From the NCBI RefSeq assembly GCF_001680005.1, contig NC_033558.1, positions 898,501 through 962,500 on the forward strand: a stretch of 64,000 bases of DNA, read 5' to 3'. Position 1 is the stretch's first letter, and each line of letters opens with the position of its first letter. Both the position numbers and the translations under genes were made by a program. The notes beneath the pieces were generated by a model. It made no database searches, had not been told where the DNA came from, and saw only the letters and a program-made list of their open reading frames with translations. Positions 1-10,402 of the stretch are shown here, one piece after another. The stretch is from Plasmodium coatneyi. Lineage: Eukaryota > Apicomplexa > Aconoidasida > Haemosporida > Plasmodiidae.

Positions 1-1281
1 CGGAAAACACACGCAGGTGAAAGGCACGGTCACTCACTCAGCGGCTCTTAAATGTACGTACATGCAGTTAAAGCAACGATTCTACAGGAAATGGGTAAGA
101 GTGATGGATTAGGGAAAAATATACAAATTTTACATTTTACCTATTGAGTATGTGTGCTTCCTTTGATGGACAGGCAGGGGGACGCGCCTAAAAGCACGTG
201 TGTCACAAAAGTGGAAATACCTATGCGCATACGTATAACACATCGGTCTATGCTTCGTCCCTTATGCAATGTAAACTATTTCCATTGGAAAAAAGCGAGA
301 GAGTAAATCTATGAAGGTACTCCCTGCTTAAAAGTGACGAAGAGTTGCTCTCCCCAGTTGACAAACAAACGTATATAATGTTGCCATGTACATGTGCACA
401 AGCAAATAGTACCTGAGGGGGGTAGTAAAAAAAAAAAGGCGTTGTAATATTTTCACACGAGAAAGGTAAGCATGTTTCAGCAGTTCACCCCAAAGGGGTT
501 GATACAATTACTGACAAAAGATGCACACGAACATACCTAGGCAACTCTATGGGTATACAAACACTGGCGTACGGTTATCTACATGGGAGGCCACAACCAT
601 TAGACTTTCATAGCACAAGAAGGAGGAGCAAACGTTTAACGCAGCAGGAATAGGTTTTGCGTTTAAGCCTCGTGGAAGTTTGTGCGCGTGAAGGTGTTGT
701 ACTCTGGCAAATCACAAATTTAAAAAAGCTTGGTTGCTCATGCGAATCCTACGCACGTAAATGGGTACACAGCGTAGGCAAATATGTTGTACAGTGTATA
801 GAGATGAACAAAAAATAGAGGTTCAAATTTTGACAAGGGGCAGTCAGAAAAATGGAAAAAAAAAAAAAAAGGAAACGAATGTAGTAGCGTTGACGGGAGT
901 TTTATCTGTACGGTTGTTTGCGCGTCACGGTGATTTGTTTCTCCTCGGCACAGTTGACAGCAGTTGACATTTTTTTTTATATTTTTTAATTTTTTTTTTT
1001 TTTTTTTTTTTTTTCTCCAGCTATGCACAACACCCTAGCCAGTCCCAGCACTGAAACGTGTACGTTAAAATTTAAGAGGGTAGGCTTGCGGCAAAAGGAT
1101 GTACACTAGTAAGTGCATTTGTTTGGACGAAAAGGGCGATTAAAGAAATTGCCCTTTTGTGGTGCAGCTTCGCGCAACTCGTCGGAATTTAGCCAATTGT
1201 AAGGTGAGGTAGCTTTTTTTTTTTTTTTTTTTTGTCAACGCTCTGATAATGTGCACAGAGTAACTGAAGTTATGTGTTCGA
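1..1281. other. Intergenic, no gene supported
   Basis: No reading frame here looks like a gene. The stretch holds several poly-T or poly-A tracts (for example around 986-1014 and 1214-1233) and short AT-rich sequence of the type seen between all genes in this window. It may contain the 3' flank of the small minus-strand gene that ends at 1282. A gene continuing in from the left edge cannot be excluded. Confidence 0.5.
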
Positions 1282-1810
1282 CTAAATGCCCCTTTTACGT
1301 CCCCACAGGAAATATTGCACAGGCAACCTCTTGCTGAAACAGTTTCGTCGAAGAAGGAGGCACTTTTCCTGGCTGCAGCTTTTCCATAATATGGGTCGCT
1401 CCAGCAGTGCAGTTGCTCACCTTACAGACCGCCGAACCGGAGAGTAATATTTTGTGCCAGTTTTCCTTTCCCCCCAGTGCGCAGTGTGAGGCCATGTCTG
1501 GGATGCAGCCAAGGGGTAGTTCACTTTAATATCCAGCTTGGTTGTCTCGACAGCTGCTTGATGGAACAGAGCCTTAGCGTAGTGCCCACCCCTATAGGTG
1601 AATGTGCACACATACACATAGATACACAGACAGACACTCCCCCCAAAAATGAACATAAACGTGAAGAGGCACATTAAGCCCATATGCCACATTAAGAATA
1701 TTTTTTTCAGACGGGAAAAACCTTTGGGGGATAAAACATGGCGGAAAATTATACCCCTTGGGGATGATCATGTATGTAAGAAAACGCAGCTGCTGTATTG
1801 TTTGCCCCAT
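1282..1810 (-). CDS. Small three-exon protein, unknown function (92 aa)
   Basis: I do not recognise this protein. It is rebuilt from three minus-strand exons: 1755-1810, 1421-1591 and 1282-1333. Phases agree at both junctions (2 and 2), the donors are GTATAA and GTGAGC, and the acceptors are TATAG and TTTCAG. The start is the first in-frame ATG (MGQTIQQLRF). The middle exon is the most convincing part: a basic, aromatic-rich stretch containing HYAKALFHQAA, PLAASQTWPHTAHWGERK and KYYSPVRR. There is no signal peptide or clear membrane segment. The small size, basic charge and Trp/Tyr content would fit a mitochondrial accessory subunit or ribosomal protein, but that is a guess. The last exon is the least certain; another AG at 1373 would keep the frame and add 13 residues, but leaves a 48-base intron. 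Confidence 0.55.
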
Positions 1811-2495
1811 TTTTACAACGAGTCTTCTGTAGTTCCCATTCGAAAGAGTGAAGACGTAGGTGCGTACCAAATGAGGAGGGACAGGGGAGGCACGGTACGA
1901 AAGAAACTGAGCCGAGAGAAGAAGAAAACGCAGAAGAAGCAGAAGAAGGAAAAATCGGCCGATGTGCACAAGTAGGGGTGTAGTACCACGTGTGGATGTG
2001 GGGGAGGAATACCTAACGGATAACGCTGGAGTTACAACTAAACGAACGCAAGGCTGCCACAGGAAATAGTACTGCTTTAAAATGGGTCTTACACCCTTTT
2101 GTGTGACCTTTTTTTTTTTTTTTTTTTTGTGCCAAATTAACTTCTGACTGAAAGAGTCAGTTCACCCGTATGTGTGTGTATATACGAATGGGTTAAGCTA
2201 CCATTTGAGGAATAATTTTTACGTCGATTTGACGAAGCCGTGGTGGCTGTTCAGAGTTGGTGCGTTTTACGCAGGGGACTTCCTCCACGGAGGTGTAAAA
2301 TAAAAATGAGAAAAAAAAAAAAAACAAACAAAAATATACGCAATGATACGCAAAAGGGATGGAAGACAAATTTTACGAAACAGTTTACCCGCGAGGGATG
2401 CACAGGGCAGATCACTTGATCGGCGTGAGGGAGCACCCACTGTGGAGCGGCATAAAATTGAGGGAAGCATATTCCCCCCCAAAAAAAAAGCGCAA
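1811..2495. other. Intergenic between two minus-strand genes
   Basis: This is the 5' flank of the 92-aa gene and the 3' flank of RPA12. It contains poly-T and poly-A tracts near 2110-2128 and 2311-2324. No frame has support as a gene. Confidence 0.5.
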
Positions 2496-3761
2496 CTAGT
2501 TATTTACAGTTGTCTGCTTCTTACAATTGGGACAGAAATAAATGATGGTGGATCCTTCATCGGCACTCCTAGTCTGTATATTAATAAAATGCAAAAAGTC
2601 ATTCCCACAATCTGTACACTTTTCATAGGTAATATTATAGGCTTGGTTTTGATCTTCCTTGAATAGGGAGACGTTTTTCTCAATGGAGGTGATTTTATTT
2701 TTCCAATAACTTTTTTGGTTCTTGTCAAAAATGTATTTTTCTCTGTAGGAATTCAGTTCAATATATTTTTCTTTTCCATTCCAGTGGTCATACATTTCGA
2801 TGGTATCAATTAGGGCTCCACAATAAATACACTTGATGGAGTTTTCGTTTTCGAACTGGGCGCTCTCCATGTGACCACTAAATGGGCCATAGGAATTACT
2901 ACCACTGAGGCAGTTACTGGTTTGTCTATACTTGGACAGATTAAAACGTTTCATATACAAGTACATGTAATCGTCATAATTGTAAATGTACCCACACTGC
3001 TTGCAATAATTTTGCTGTTCCTTTTGTATATTTTTCAGCATCAATGGTTGGTGGGTAATTTCCGTGGCGTTTTTTGCCAATCGTTCGATATCAAAAAATT
3101 TCTTGCCAGTCATTACTTGGCACAGTTCGTCATGCTCTATGCTAATTTTGTCCCTGTACGACTGGATGAAGTAATTGAGGAGTTCTTCGTTGGTGACTTC
3201 TTCCTGCTCGAAGCGCACACTTTTTTTCTTCCTTCCTGTTGGAGGTGGTTTCGTGGGCACCGGTTGGTTTATCGCCTCTTCCTTCAATCTTTTTTTTTCT
3301 TCCTTGAGTCTTTTTTTCTCCTCTTTGCGTTGTTTCTTCTCCTCCTTAAGTCTTTTTTTTTCCTCTTTGCGTTTTTTTTTTTCTTCCTCCTGCTCATCGT
3401 GGCTACCCAGTTGATTTTCCTCCATCTGATCATTTGGGTCGTTTACGTCCATGTGGGGGGACTCCCCCTCCTGGTCGTCCTCCCTATTTTTTTTTTTTTT
3501 TTTCTTCTTCTTTTTCTTTTTCTTTTCCTTTTCGCCGTTTTGGCTAACCTGATCGTCTTCGAAGATGTTGTGTGCCTCAATTAGGGGCGAAAGGGAGTGG
3601 CCATTGCAGTCGTTTTCGTCTCCATGGTCGCTATTATCCTCGTTATTATTCTCGTTATTATCCCCATTGTGGTGGATTTCCCAGGCCTCTTCCTCCCCTT
3701 CCCGATGTTTTCCCTTCCGGTGGGCCTTGTCCTTCCGGTGTTTCTTCTTCTCCGAAATCAT
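2496..3761 (-). CDS. RNA polymerase I subunit RPA12-like, zinc ribbon protein (421 aa)
   Basis: Single exon, ATG at 3761. The C-terminus is a TFIIS-type zinc ribbon: CTDC at residue 382, the invariant QTRSADEG at about 396 and CPNC at 410. The acidic Asp-Glu pair is the residue set that RPA12, RPC11 and TFIIS insert into the polymerase active site to promote RNA cleavage. A Gly after SADE is typical of RPA12, whereas TFIIS and RPC11 usually have Pro. A second Cys pair set (CKQC at 253, CIYC at 311) fits the N-terminal zinc ribbon, with a longer spacer than usual. Yeast and human RPA12 are about 125 aa. The extra 240 residues here are a Lys/Glu-rich N-terminal extension with a poly-Lys run and KKxRKEEKKRLKEE repeats. 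The protein should act in the nucleolus in rRNA transcription. RPB9 or RPC11 identity is less likely. Confidence 0.82.
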   Translation of the reverse strand: MISEKKKHRKDKAHRKGKHREGEEEAWEIHHNGDNNENNNEDNSDHGDENDCNGHSLSPLIEAHNIFEDDQVSQNGEKEKKKKKKKKKKKKNREDDQEGESPHMDVNDPNDQMEENQLGSHDEQEEEKKKRKEEKKRLKEEKKQRKEEKKRLKEEKKRLKEEAINQPVPTKPPPTGRKKKSVRFEQEEVTNEELLNYFIQSYRDKISIEHDELCQVMTGKKFFDIERLAKNATEITHQPLMLKNIQKEQQNYCKQCGYIYNYDDYMYLYMKRFNLSKYRQTSNCLSGSNSYGPFSGHMESAQFENENSIKCIYCGALIDTIEMYDHWNGKEKYIELNSYREKYIFDKNQKSYWKNKITSIEKNVSLFKEDQNQAYNITYEKCTDCGNDFLHFINIQTRSADEGSTIIYFCPNCKKQTTVNN

Positions 3762-5116
3762 TCTTTCCGTTTTTCGGGTACAGAGGTGGGGGTTCGCAAA
3801 ATGTGTGCCTATGCGGGGTGGCTGCTCTCATGCTTTGGGGGGGTTCTTCAAACAGCTTGGTGCGTCGTCGGTTCGATACGACAGGCCTATCAGCATGAGC
3901 ATGCGTAGGCATGTATATGCATATATCTTCGCGCATATATTTAACTATGCATCTTCATCGAGTGGCCCCTTCCTTCCCTTTCTCTCTTCACTAACTCCTT
4001 CACGAATTCCTTCACCAATTCCTTCACGATCCCCTTTTCTGGTCTACAAGTGAAGGCCCCCTTGGTATGTACTTTCCATGTTTTACGTCGTACGGGCAGA
4101 AAGCAACTTCTAACAGGCGACGATTCTACGTAACTATGTATTTATGTATAGACGTATATATGTACATATAGGTATACTTCTTGTACGTTGATATATCTGC
4201 CCTTTGCGGAATTGTACGGGATGTGGTAGAGATGGGCTAGCTTCGTTTTGTAGGCGGCCGCTGCGCAGGTCGGGCGGGGGGAAGTTGTTTTTTTTCTCTC
4301 CTTCGTAAAATTAGCAATTTTGAGAAAATTAACAGGATTGGAAAAATTGAAAAAATTCGCAAATTAGCAAATTTAAAAATATTAGCAGATTAACAGATTA
4401 ACAAATTAATAGTTATGGCAATTTGACCACGGCTGGAAAAAAGAAATAAAATGACGGACCGCGGCGTGGCATAGGGCGCTACTCGCAAGCACGCCGCATA
4501 TTTTTTTTCATGTTTTGAGCTTCGCGGGCGAAACGCAGATTTAGCTGTCGGCACATAAGAATGTAAGGCGTGCATTTTCAAATGTCACGTGAGTCATCTG
4601 CGCATTGTTACAAGTTTTTCTCCACGGAAAAGTGATTCATTAAAATAAAACATTTTTTTGGGAGACCGGCCAATATTTTGTTCCACGCAGGGAGTTGAAC
4701 ACCCTTTTTCGTCCAAGTGTTTGGATGCGCAAATACACTGTAACGCGTGCATGCAGTATATTAACATGTGCCGCTAATGCGCTCAGTTGGACATATTATT
4801 CTTATATACGAATAGCCACGCGCAGGGTATTTTTAATTGCCGCTTATTTGTACTACGAAAGAATAGGTGCTAACAACAGCTTGATCAACATCTCCCAAGA
4901 CCGTTACGCTTACCGAAGGGCACAACTGGTTGATTCGTGCTGCACTTGGAGGAAAGCATTTACCTTTCTCCAGCCGGATCAATATCTCAGGAGAGGCAAA
5001 AAAAAAAAGGAAAATAAATTAATTCACCTGTACGATTATGTATGCCGATGTGCCTGCTTCCCTGACGCATATATCCTCCCCACCACCACCTAAACTTCCC
5101 CCCAAACTCCAAACAT
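3762..5116. other. Divergent intergenic region between RPA12 and PTH2
   Basis: This is shared upstream sequence for the minus-strand RPA12 gene and the plus-strand PTH2 gene. It holds a degenerate AT-rich segment at 4315-4412 built from variants of ATTAGCAAATT / ATTAACAGATT. Open frames here (for example 3565-4053 and 4695-5093) start at non-ATG codons or are shadows, and have no family resemblance. Confidence 0.5.
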
Positions 5117-6210
5117 ATGAATAACTCAGGAAGCAACGTCAGTCACTTGGGGAGTGTCAAAAATGATGGGTACGATATCTTCTTTTTGCTCCTTACCTTT
5201 TTGTGTGGATTTGTAATGGGTCTTCTCACCAAGTACATAAACGGGATAAAGAAGAATGCCGTGCGGATAAGGGAGGCATGTGCGAATTTTGACTTGATCT
5301 GCACGAGTGACTGCAAAATGGTGTTCTGCGTCAGGACAGGTAGGTTCCTTCGTAAATCTGGTAGCACTTGTGGTGCGGAGCAGGCAACCATTAATTCACC
5401 CCCTTGGGATGATAATACACCCCCGATGCACCCCCCATTCTGCTTATACCCATTTTTCTACCCCCCCCTTACAACGCATAGACATCAAAATGAACAAAGG
5501 GAAGATCTGCTCCCAGTGTTGCCATGCCTGCCTAGCAGTTTACGAAAAAATTTTAAAAAGAAATAACAAGCTGAAGGCAAGCGAAAGTGGTAAAGGCACC
5601 CTCACCTACTTCGACCTTTGGAAAAAGACGGGACAGAAAAAGATTGTCCTAAAAATATCGGTAATACGCATTGTAGGGGTGGCTCTTCCATTTGGCTCTG
5701 TTAAAAGGCCATTTGTTTAGCGTTTTACGCAACCTGTTTTTATATTTTCTATGCCCCCCCCAACCCTCAGAGCTTGGACGAAATGTACGAAATTGAAAGA
5801 AAGGCCAAGATGGAAAACCTCATAACGTCCATAATCATCGACGCGGTAGGGAAGTGTGTAACCTATTATGCTCACACGTGTAATTGTGCGTAGCGTGGAG
5901 TGAATACTTCCTTCCCATCTCTGCTTTTTTTTTGTTTCCCCCTTCGCTTCAGGGACGAACGCAAATCGAGCCGAACACGGAAACGGTCATCGCCATTGAA
6001 CCGGGTATTAAAAAAAGAAAATAAAGAAATGAAATAAACGTATCTTTCTCCTGCACAATTACGTGTGTGATCACGTGAGAGGTGTTCCCGTTTTATCCTA
6101 CTCTTCGAAGACGGTTTCTTCTTCCACTTTTTTTTTTTTTTTTTTTTTTTTTTTTCTCAGTGCCGGACGAAGTTGTTAACAAGATAACGGGGCAGCTGAA
6201 GCTGCTGTAG
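5117..6210 (+). CDS. Peptidyl-tRNA hydrolase 2, membrane-anchored (192 aa)
   Basis: Five exons: 5117-5339, 5482-5660, 5771-5845, 5953-6004 and 6161-6210, all with GT..AG introns and matching phases. The enzyme releases amino acids from peptidyl-tRNA that has dropped off ribosomes. The PTH2 fold runs from about residue 70 to 192. Visible family motifs are RTDIKMNKGKICSQCCHA (with the active-site His and conserved Lys), IIIDAGRTQIEP (with the conserved Asp, Arg and Thr) and a C-terminal GQLKLL. An N-terminal hydrophobic segment at about residues 19-40 (IFFLLLTFLCGFVMGLL) matches the signal anchor of human PTRH2/Bit1, which places that protein on the mitochondrial outer membrane. The same site here is an inference. 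Start choice: first ATG of exon 1, followed directly by the anchor. Confidence 0.93.
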
Positions 6211-6628
6211 GGAATTGTTGCCACTGTGGATATTATATGACGCGATGTTGTGTTTTACGCATGGAGAATGTGCTTTTGGCGGACTAACCCATTTTGATAT
6301 GTCACCAAACGGGGTGGCGGCGACGGGCACGCATTTATTAGATGGTCGTTCGGGAGTTGACGTTACTTTTACATGCATACGTATTGTGTCTGCATTTTCA
6401 CGACCCACCCCCTTCCATTTTTGTTGCCCCTAAAGCGCAAATAGGACCTCTTTCGATCCTGCGAATTGTTCGCATATTGGCTCAGTTGAATGAAGAGGAG
6501 ACGAAAAAGTTAATCAGTGGTGTGCATGGACAAGCGTGTGCAATTTTTTTTTTTTTTTTTTTTTTTTTATGCCTCACTCCCTCTTTCCGTCATACACACG
6601 TCGATACGCTCATGTGGAGTGTTGCTTA
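6211..6628. other. Convergent 3' intergenic region
   Basis: This lies between the ends of the PTH2 and methyltransferase genes. It contains a 24-base T tract near 6545-6568. No gene is supported. Confidence 0.5.
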
Positions 6629-7691
6629 TTACCCATTTTTGTATGAGTAATAAATCGGGGTTGCCAATTGATGACATAATATATCCTTAATATCGATGGG
6701 CGGCCCCTTATCCCGCGTTTGGTCTATTCCACTTTTGTTGTTCATTTCGTTTTGGAGATTATCACTCTTTTGAATTTCATTCCCCCCGTTGACATGGGGA
6801 GAAGAGCCTCCCTGCTTCTTGGCCGTAAGTATGTATATACTGCCTGCATTTTTTATTAACTTAAAAATGACGTTGAAATTATTTTTTTTTAAAATTTCCA
6901 AGGGGCACCTATTTTCATAATAGCCAAATTCCCAGGGAATTCTTTTATTAGGATATAGGTTTAGTTTTTTCAGAACGTATCGAATGACTTTGTTGTAAAT
7001 TATTCCTCTTTCGATTAGGTAGAATTTTCCATCCGGTTTCAATGCTTGGTGGACTTTCTCTAAGCTGTTGTCCACATGCTCCAGCGAACATAAGGTGAAA
7101 GACGAAATGACTGAATCGAAAACGTTGGGACGGAAGAGTCCATTTTTTATGTCATCATTTATGATATATACAGGATATGATGGTTTTATTTTTTCCAATT
7201 TTTTTTTCATTTCTTCACACATTTTTTCACTTTTTTCCACGCATACTAAGGTGTCTACTTTTTTTAAAAATGAGAAATTTCTTCCTGACCCTGCCCCTAC
7301 TTCTAGGACCACTCCTTTTACTTTTCGAAAGTTCCTCTTTTTGTATTTGTTTATGGAGGTGACTTTTTCTATGAAGTCATTTTTTTCGTCGTAACTTTTG
7401 GCTAGCTCATCGAAGGTTCTAATTCTGAAACTTTCGCTCGGTTCTCCTAATGTGTCGTCGTTTGCAGGTCTGTTCTTTTTGTAGATGTAAAAGCAGCCCG
7501 CTATGACCCCCCCGTTGGCGGCGCTCACTCCGACGAGGACCTGCGAAGAAAAGAGGGTGCACGAATGATTGGAATTTTTCTAGCACGGTAGATTGCACAT
7601 GGGTAAATACGCAGGCAGACCTGCCCCCCATCACAGGCAACATCCTGTGCGAACCCAGCCTAACCTTTTTAAACGAAGAGAAGGTAAACAT
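6629..7691 (-). CDS. OMS1/METTL7-like SAM methyltransferase with N-terminal anchor (312 aa)
   Basis: Two exons: 7665-7691 (encoding MFTFSSFKK) and 6629-7540. The downstream frame has no ATG near its start, and the short first exon supplies one in phase, with a GTTAGG donor and CGCAG acceptor. The first 30 residues then form a single membrane segment (VLVGVSAANGGVIAGCFYIY). A class I Rossmann methyltransferase domain follows: motif I LEVGAGSGRN, an acidic NDDI loop, and FDSVISSFTLCSLEH then LKPDGKFYLIERG (motifs IV-V). This layout (anchor plus UbiE/METTL7-like domain) matches yeast Oms1, a mitochondrial inner-membrane protein, and human METTL7. Substrate is unknown. The last 60 residues are polar and look disordered. 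Confidence 0.8.
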
Positions 7692-8588
7692 GACGTTCCT
7701 TTTGGACCTGGAACTAAACTGAGAATGCAACCCCAGAATGGGTGAAAGAACCCAGCGGGGGGAGCCAATTGGCGGGAAATAACATTCACAACAGGTGTGC
7801 CCTACAGTGGACGCATTTCGCCTATCAGATGTGACAAGTCGTGTTTCCACATGGCAGTGCACTCAGAGGGGGGTGACGCGCCCACAGTATATACATATCA
7901 GTGGAAGTAATCTATGTGTTACATGTTAACCTTCTCACACTGCCTCTGGATGAGGATGCAGTAGGATTGCCACGACGCGCACAGAACAGGTCAGAGTTCC
8001 ACACTCTGGATTTTTTGCAACGCCTTTTCCGGACTGCGGCGCCCTGTTAAAAAATGATGTGTTTTTGCGTAGTATTTGCGCAATTTTTTTTTTTTTTTGT
8101 TCACCCGCTTTAACCCGCGTGCATTTCGGAATTGTCCGCACCGCTTTCAAAACGGCGACCATTTTGAAGTCTCATTTTTTAAAGGCCCCATTATACATGT
8201 ATTTGAACCACTTCAGTGGTTTTACGCCATCCGTTTTTTCAACAATCGGAAAAACATAACATACATTATATGTGAAGATTGGTGAAGAGACGACATTGCG
8301 ATGAGTGAACCCAGGAGCATGGCACAATTTTACCAACCTTCCTTGCGAAGGAGAAAAGAAGATTTATTTTTTACTTTCTCAGGAATTTTTTAAAAAAACA
8401 TCTGAAGAGGGGAAAGTAGGAGAAAAAAATGCCCAACAGTAGTGTGGAGAAGCATAATAAAGGAAAAAAAGTAAATAAATAAAATAAAATAACCTAGCAG
8501 TGAAGGAAATAGGGGCAAAGGAACACCACAGGGAGAGCGTACCCGGTAGGAGAGCAGAAATTGCAAAGGGGAAACCGGGGATTGTATA
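7692..8588. other. Divergent intergenic region
   Basis: This separates the minus-strand methyltransferase and the plus-strand gene at 8589. It shows T and A tracts, with an A-rich, low-complexity 5' flank at 8390-8500 just before the plus-strand ATG. No gene is supported. Confidence 0.5.
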
Positions 8589-9542
8589 ATGCCCGATGCG
8601 AGACTCCCGAACGAGCTGCGAAATGGAGAACATTCCAGCATAGGTGGAAAAAGCCAGATGGACCTTATTGTGCGGAAAGAAATAGGAAAGTGGGTATTAC
8701 TGCACAGATTTATCCATAAGTATGATGGACCCGCGGGCAAAAGAACACTTTTGAGGAACAAAATGTCGAAGCAGACAGATCAACCAACAGATCAACCATC
8801 TGATCCGGGAACTTGCCACCCAAGCGTGTTTGACCTCTTCTATCATCCGACGGGAACGCACCAAATACGCACCGGACCCTGTGGGGTATACGTGGAAGAA
8901 TGCCCTTCAAAGGTTACGGTAAACGGTGCGATACAAAATTTGCCTTTCCAAAATAACCTATCGGACGAGCCCAAGATTAAAGAAGATTCAAACGAATCAC
9001 TTTGTGGTTCCTCAGCGGGTACAAAAAAGGTCAAAGGGAAGGCAACAAAAAAAGACGGAATTAGCAAAGACCCAACGGAGGCTATTATATCCAAATGTAT
9101 CGACATAAGGAGTTATATTGTCAAACACAAAAAGAGCTTCAAAAATATATTAATCAATTTGTTCAACGAGTACACATTTCTGAGGAGGTACATGAACAGC
9201 AACTACAACACATACCATAAGTTAAAATTCTTCCAGAGCTGCAACCATTATGTGAAGAAGTTACATGACGTCCTGTCCATTTTTGCTGATGTTGTAGAGG
9301 AGAGTGACGAATATTTAATGATAGAATTGTACAAGAAAATAAAAGTTAACATGCGTCTGCTGTACTATGTTGGGAGAATTTTATCCAACTATCTCACCTG
9401 CATTGCTTATAAAAAAATAGCCTACGTAATTATGGTTTGCATTTCTCGAGTACACACCATTTTTAAATGTATGCTCATATCGGAGCCGTTTAAAAGGGCC
9501 GTTCCGGAACTGATAAAGATGATTCAGTACGATATGTCGTGA
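8589..9542 (+). CDS. Conserved helical protein, possibly NEPRO-like (317 aa)
   Basis: Single exon, ATG at 8589. Residues 1-155 are polar and low in complexity, with a Lys-rich patch (KKVKGKATKKD). Residues 155-317 form a well-ordered, probably all-helical domain with segments such as NEYTFLRRYMNSNYNTYHKL, YVKKLHDVLSIF and RLLYYVGRILSNYL. The order of features (an N-x-N..H segment, a coiled VKKL helix, then two hydrophobic helices) resembles the N-terminal domain of NEPRO, a nucleolar protein linked to ribonuclease P/MRP and rRNA processing. I rate that as a weak match from memory. No catalytic motif or signal peptide is visible. It is certainly coding; function is open. Confidence 0.8.
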   Translation: MPDARLPNELRNGEHSSIGGKSQMDLIVRKEIGKWVLLHRFIHKYDGPAGKRTLLRNKMSKQTDQPTDQPSDPGTCHPSVFDLFYHPTGTHQIRTGPCGVYVEECPSKVTVNGAIQNLPFQNNLSDEPKIKEDSNESLCGSSAGTKKVKGKATKKDGISKDPTEAIISKCIDIRSYIVKHKKSFKNILINLFNEYTFLRRYMNSNYNTYHKLKFFQSCNHYVKKLHDVLSIFADVVEESDEYLMIELYKKIKVNMRLLYYVGRILSNYLTCIAYKKIAYVIMVCISRVHTIFKCMLISEPFKRAVPELIKMIQYDMS

Positions 9543-10402
9543 GAATGGCAAAGCGCCCCATTTGGAGGTCCTTCCCTATATGTTTATTTGTGCTTGCCCC
9601 AATTTGGGCGTAATGTGCACAGTTATGCTTTTTTTTTTTTTTTTTTTTTTTTTCGTATTTGGCTTTTCCTTTTTTAGTACCATTTGTGCATGTCACCAAA
9701 TTTACCCAAACAGCGGTGATGGAAACATTCTTATTTTCGCTTGACCCTTAAAAAAAGTCGCGCAGCAAATTGCGCCGCTAGTATATTAATTGGCGGATCA
9801 TTCCTGTTCAATCGACGCGGTAGCTACGCGGTAAAAAGAACAATGATGGGAAGCAACAAAAGGTGGTATTCCAAGGAGAAACCCGTTCCTACACACACAT
9901 AAAGAGAAAACTATGGAGGGCGTATTTCCGCACATACAATGAAATAGACCTCTTTAGTTATCTCCCCCGTTTGTTCTCGCAAAAAGTTAGACAAGTGAAA
10001 TAAATAGCAACACTCACCGCCGATGCGGTAATTGGCAAAAGTTTGAAATGGATAAAACTGTTTGAGGATTGTTCTTTTTTTTTTTTTTTTTTTTCCAGCT
10101 AGCCAAAATGTTGAACAATGTTATTAATACATTCTGAACGTTCATAATTTTTTTTTTTCTAGGCACACTTAAGTTGTGCGTGTGTGCTTTTTTTTTTTTT
10201 TAGCTACTAGCTATTTTGTTGTTTTACTGCCCTGTAGGATGTTATTTTAATTTTTTTTTAATTTTATGTTACTTTATATTTTCTTTGCTATTTTTATTTT
10301 CATCCTTGCACTTAACATAAAGGACGATTTACTCACATCTTCTCCTTCGGATGAATAATCATCAGAACAGTTCTCGTAATCGCGTCTACAAACAGCTTAA
10401 CC
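9543..10402. other. Intergenic between two plus-strand genes
   Basis: This is dense in poly-T tracts (9629-9653, 10075-10094, 10149-10160, 10190-10201) and AT-rich stretches. It holds the 3' flank of the 8589 gene and the promoter of the nine-exon gene. No gene is supported. Confidence 0.5.

Noticed and set aside
1649..1975. Plus-strand frame with a basic end (108 aa)
   Set aside because: It overlaps exon 1 of the minus-strand three-exon model, which has better splice sites and composition; the Lys-rich end is a product of AAG-rich sequence.
3860..3890. GGTTCGATAC, similar to a tRNA T-arm
   Set aside because: The stem pairs only as a local palindrome and no cloverleaf can be built upstream.
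3565..4053. Plus-strand frame of 162 aa opposite and upstream of RPA12
   Set aside because: Shadow of the Lys/Glu-rich RPA12 5' region; Phe/Ser/Leu-rich as expected from the antisense of AAG/GAA codons.
4695..5093. Plus-strand frame of 132 aa before PTH2
   Set aside because: Starts at TTG, has no family resemblance and ends just before the PTH2 ATG; most likely promoter sequence.
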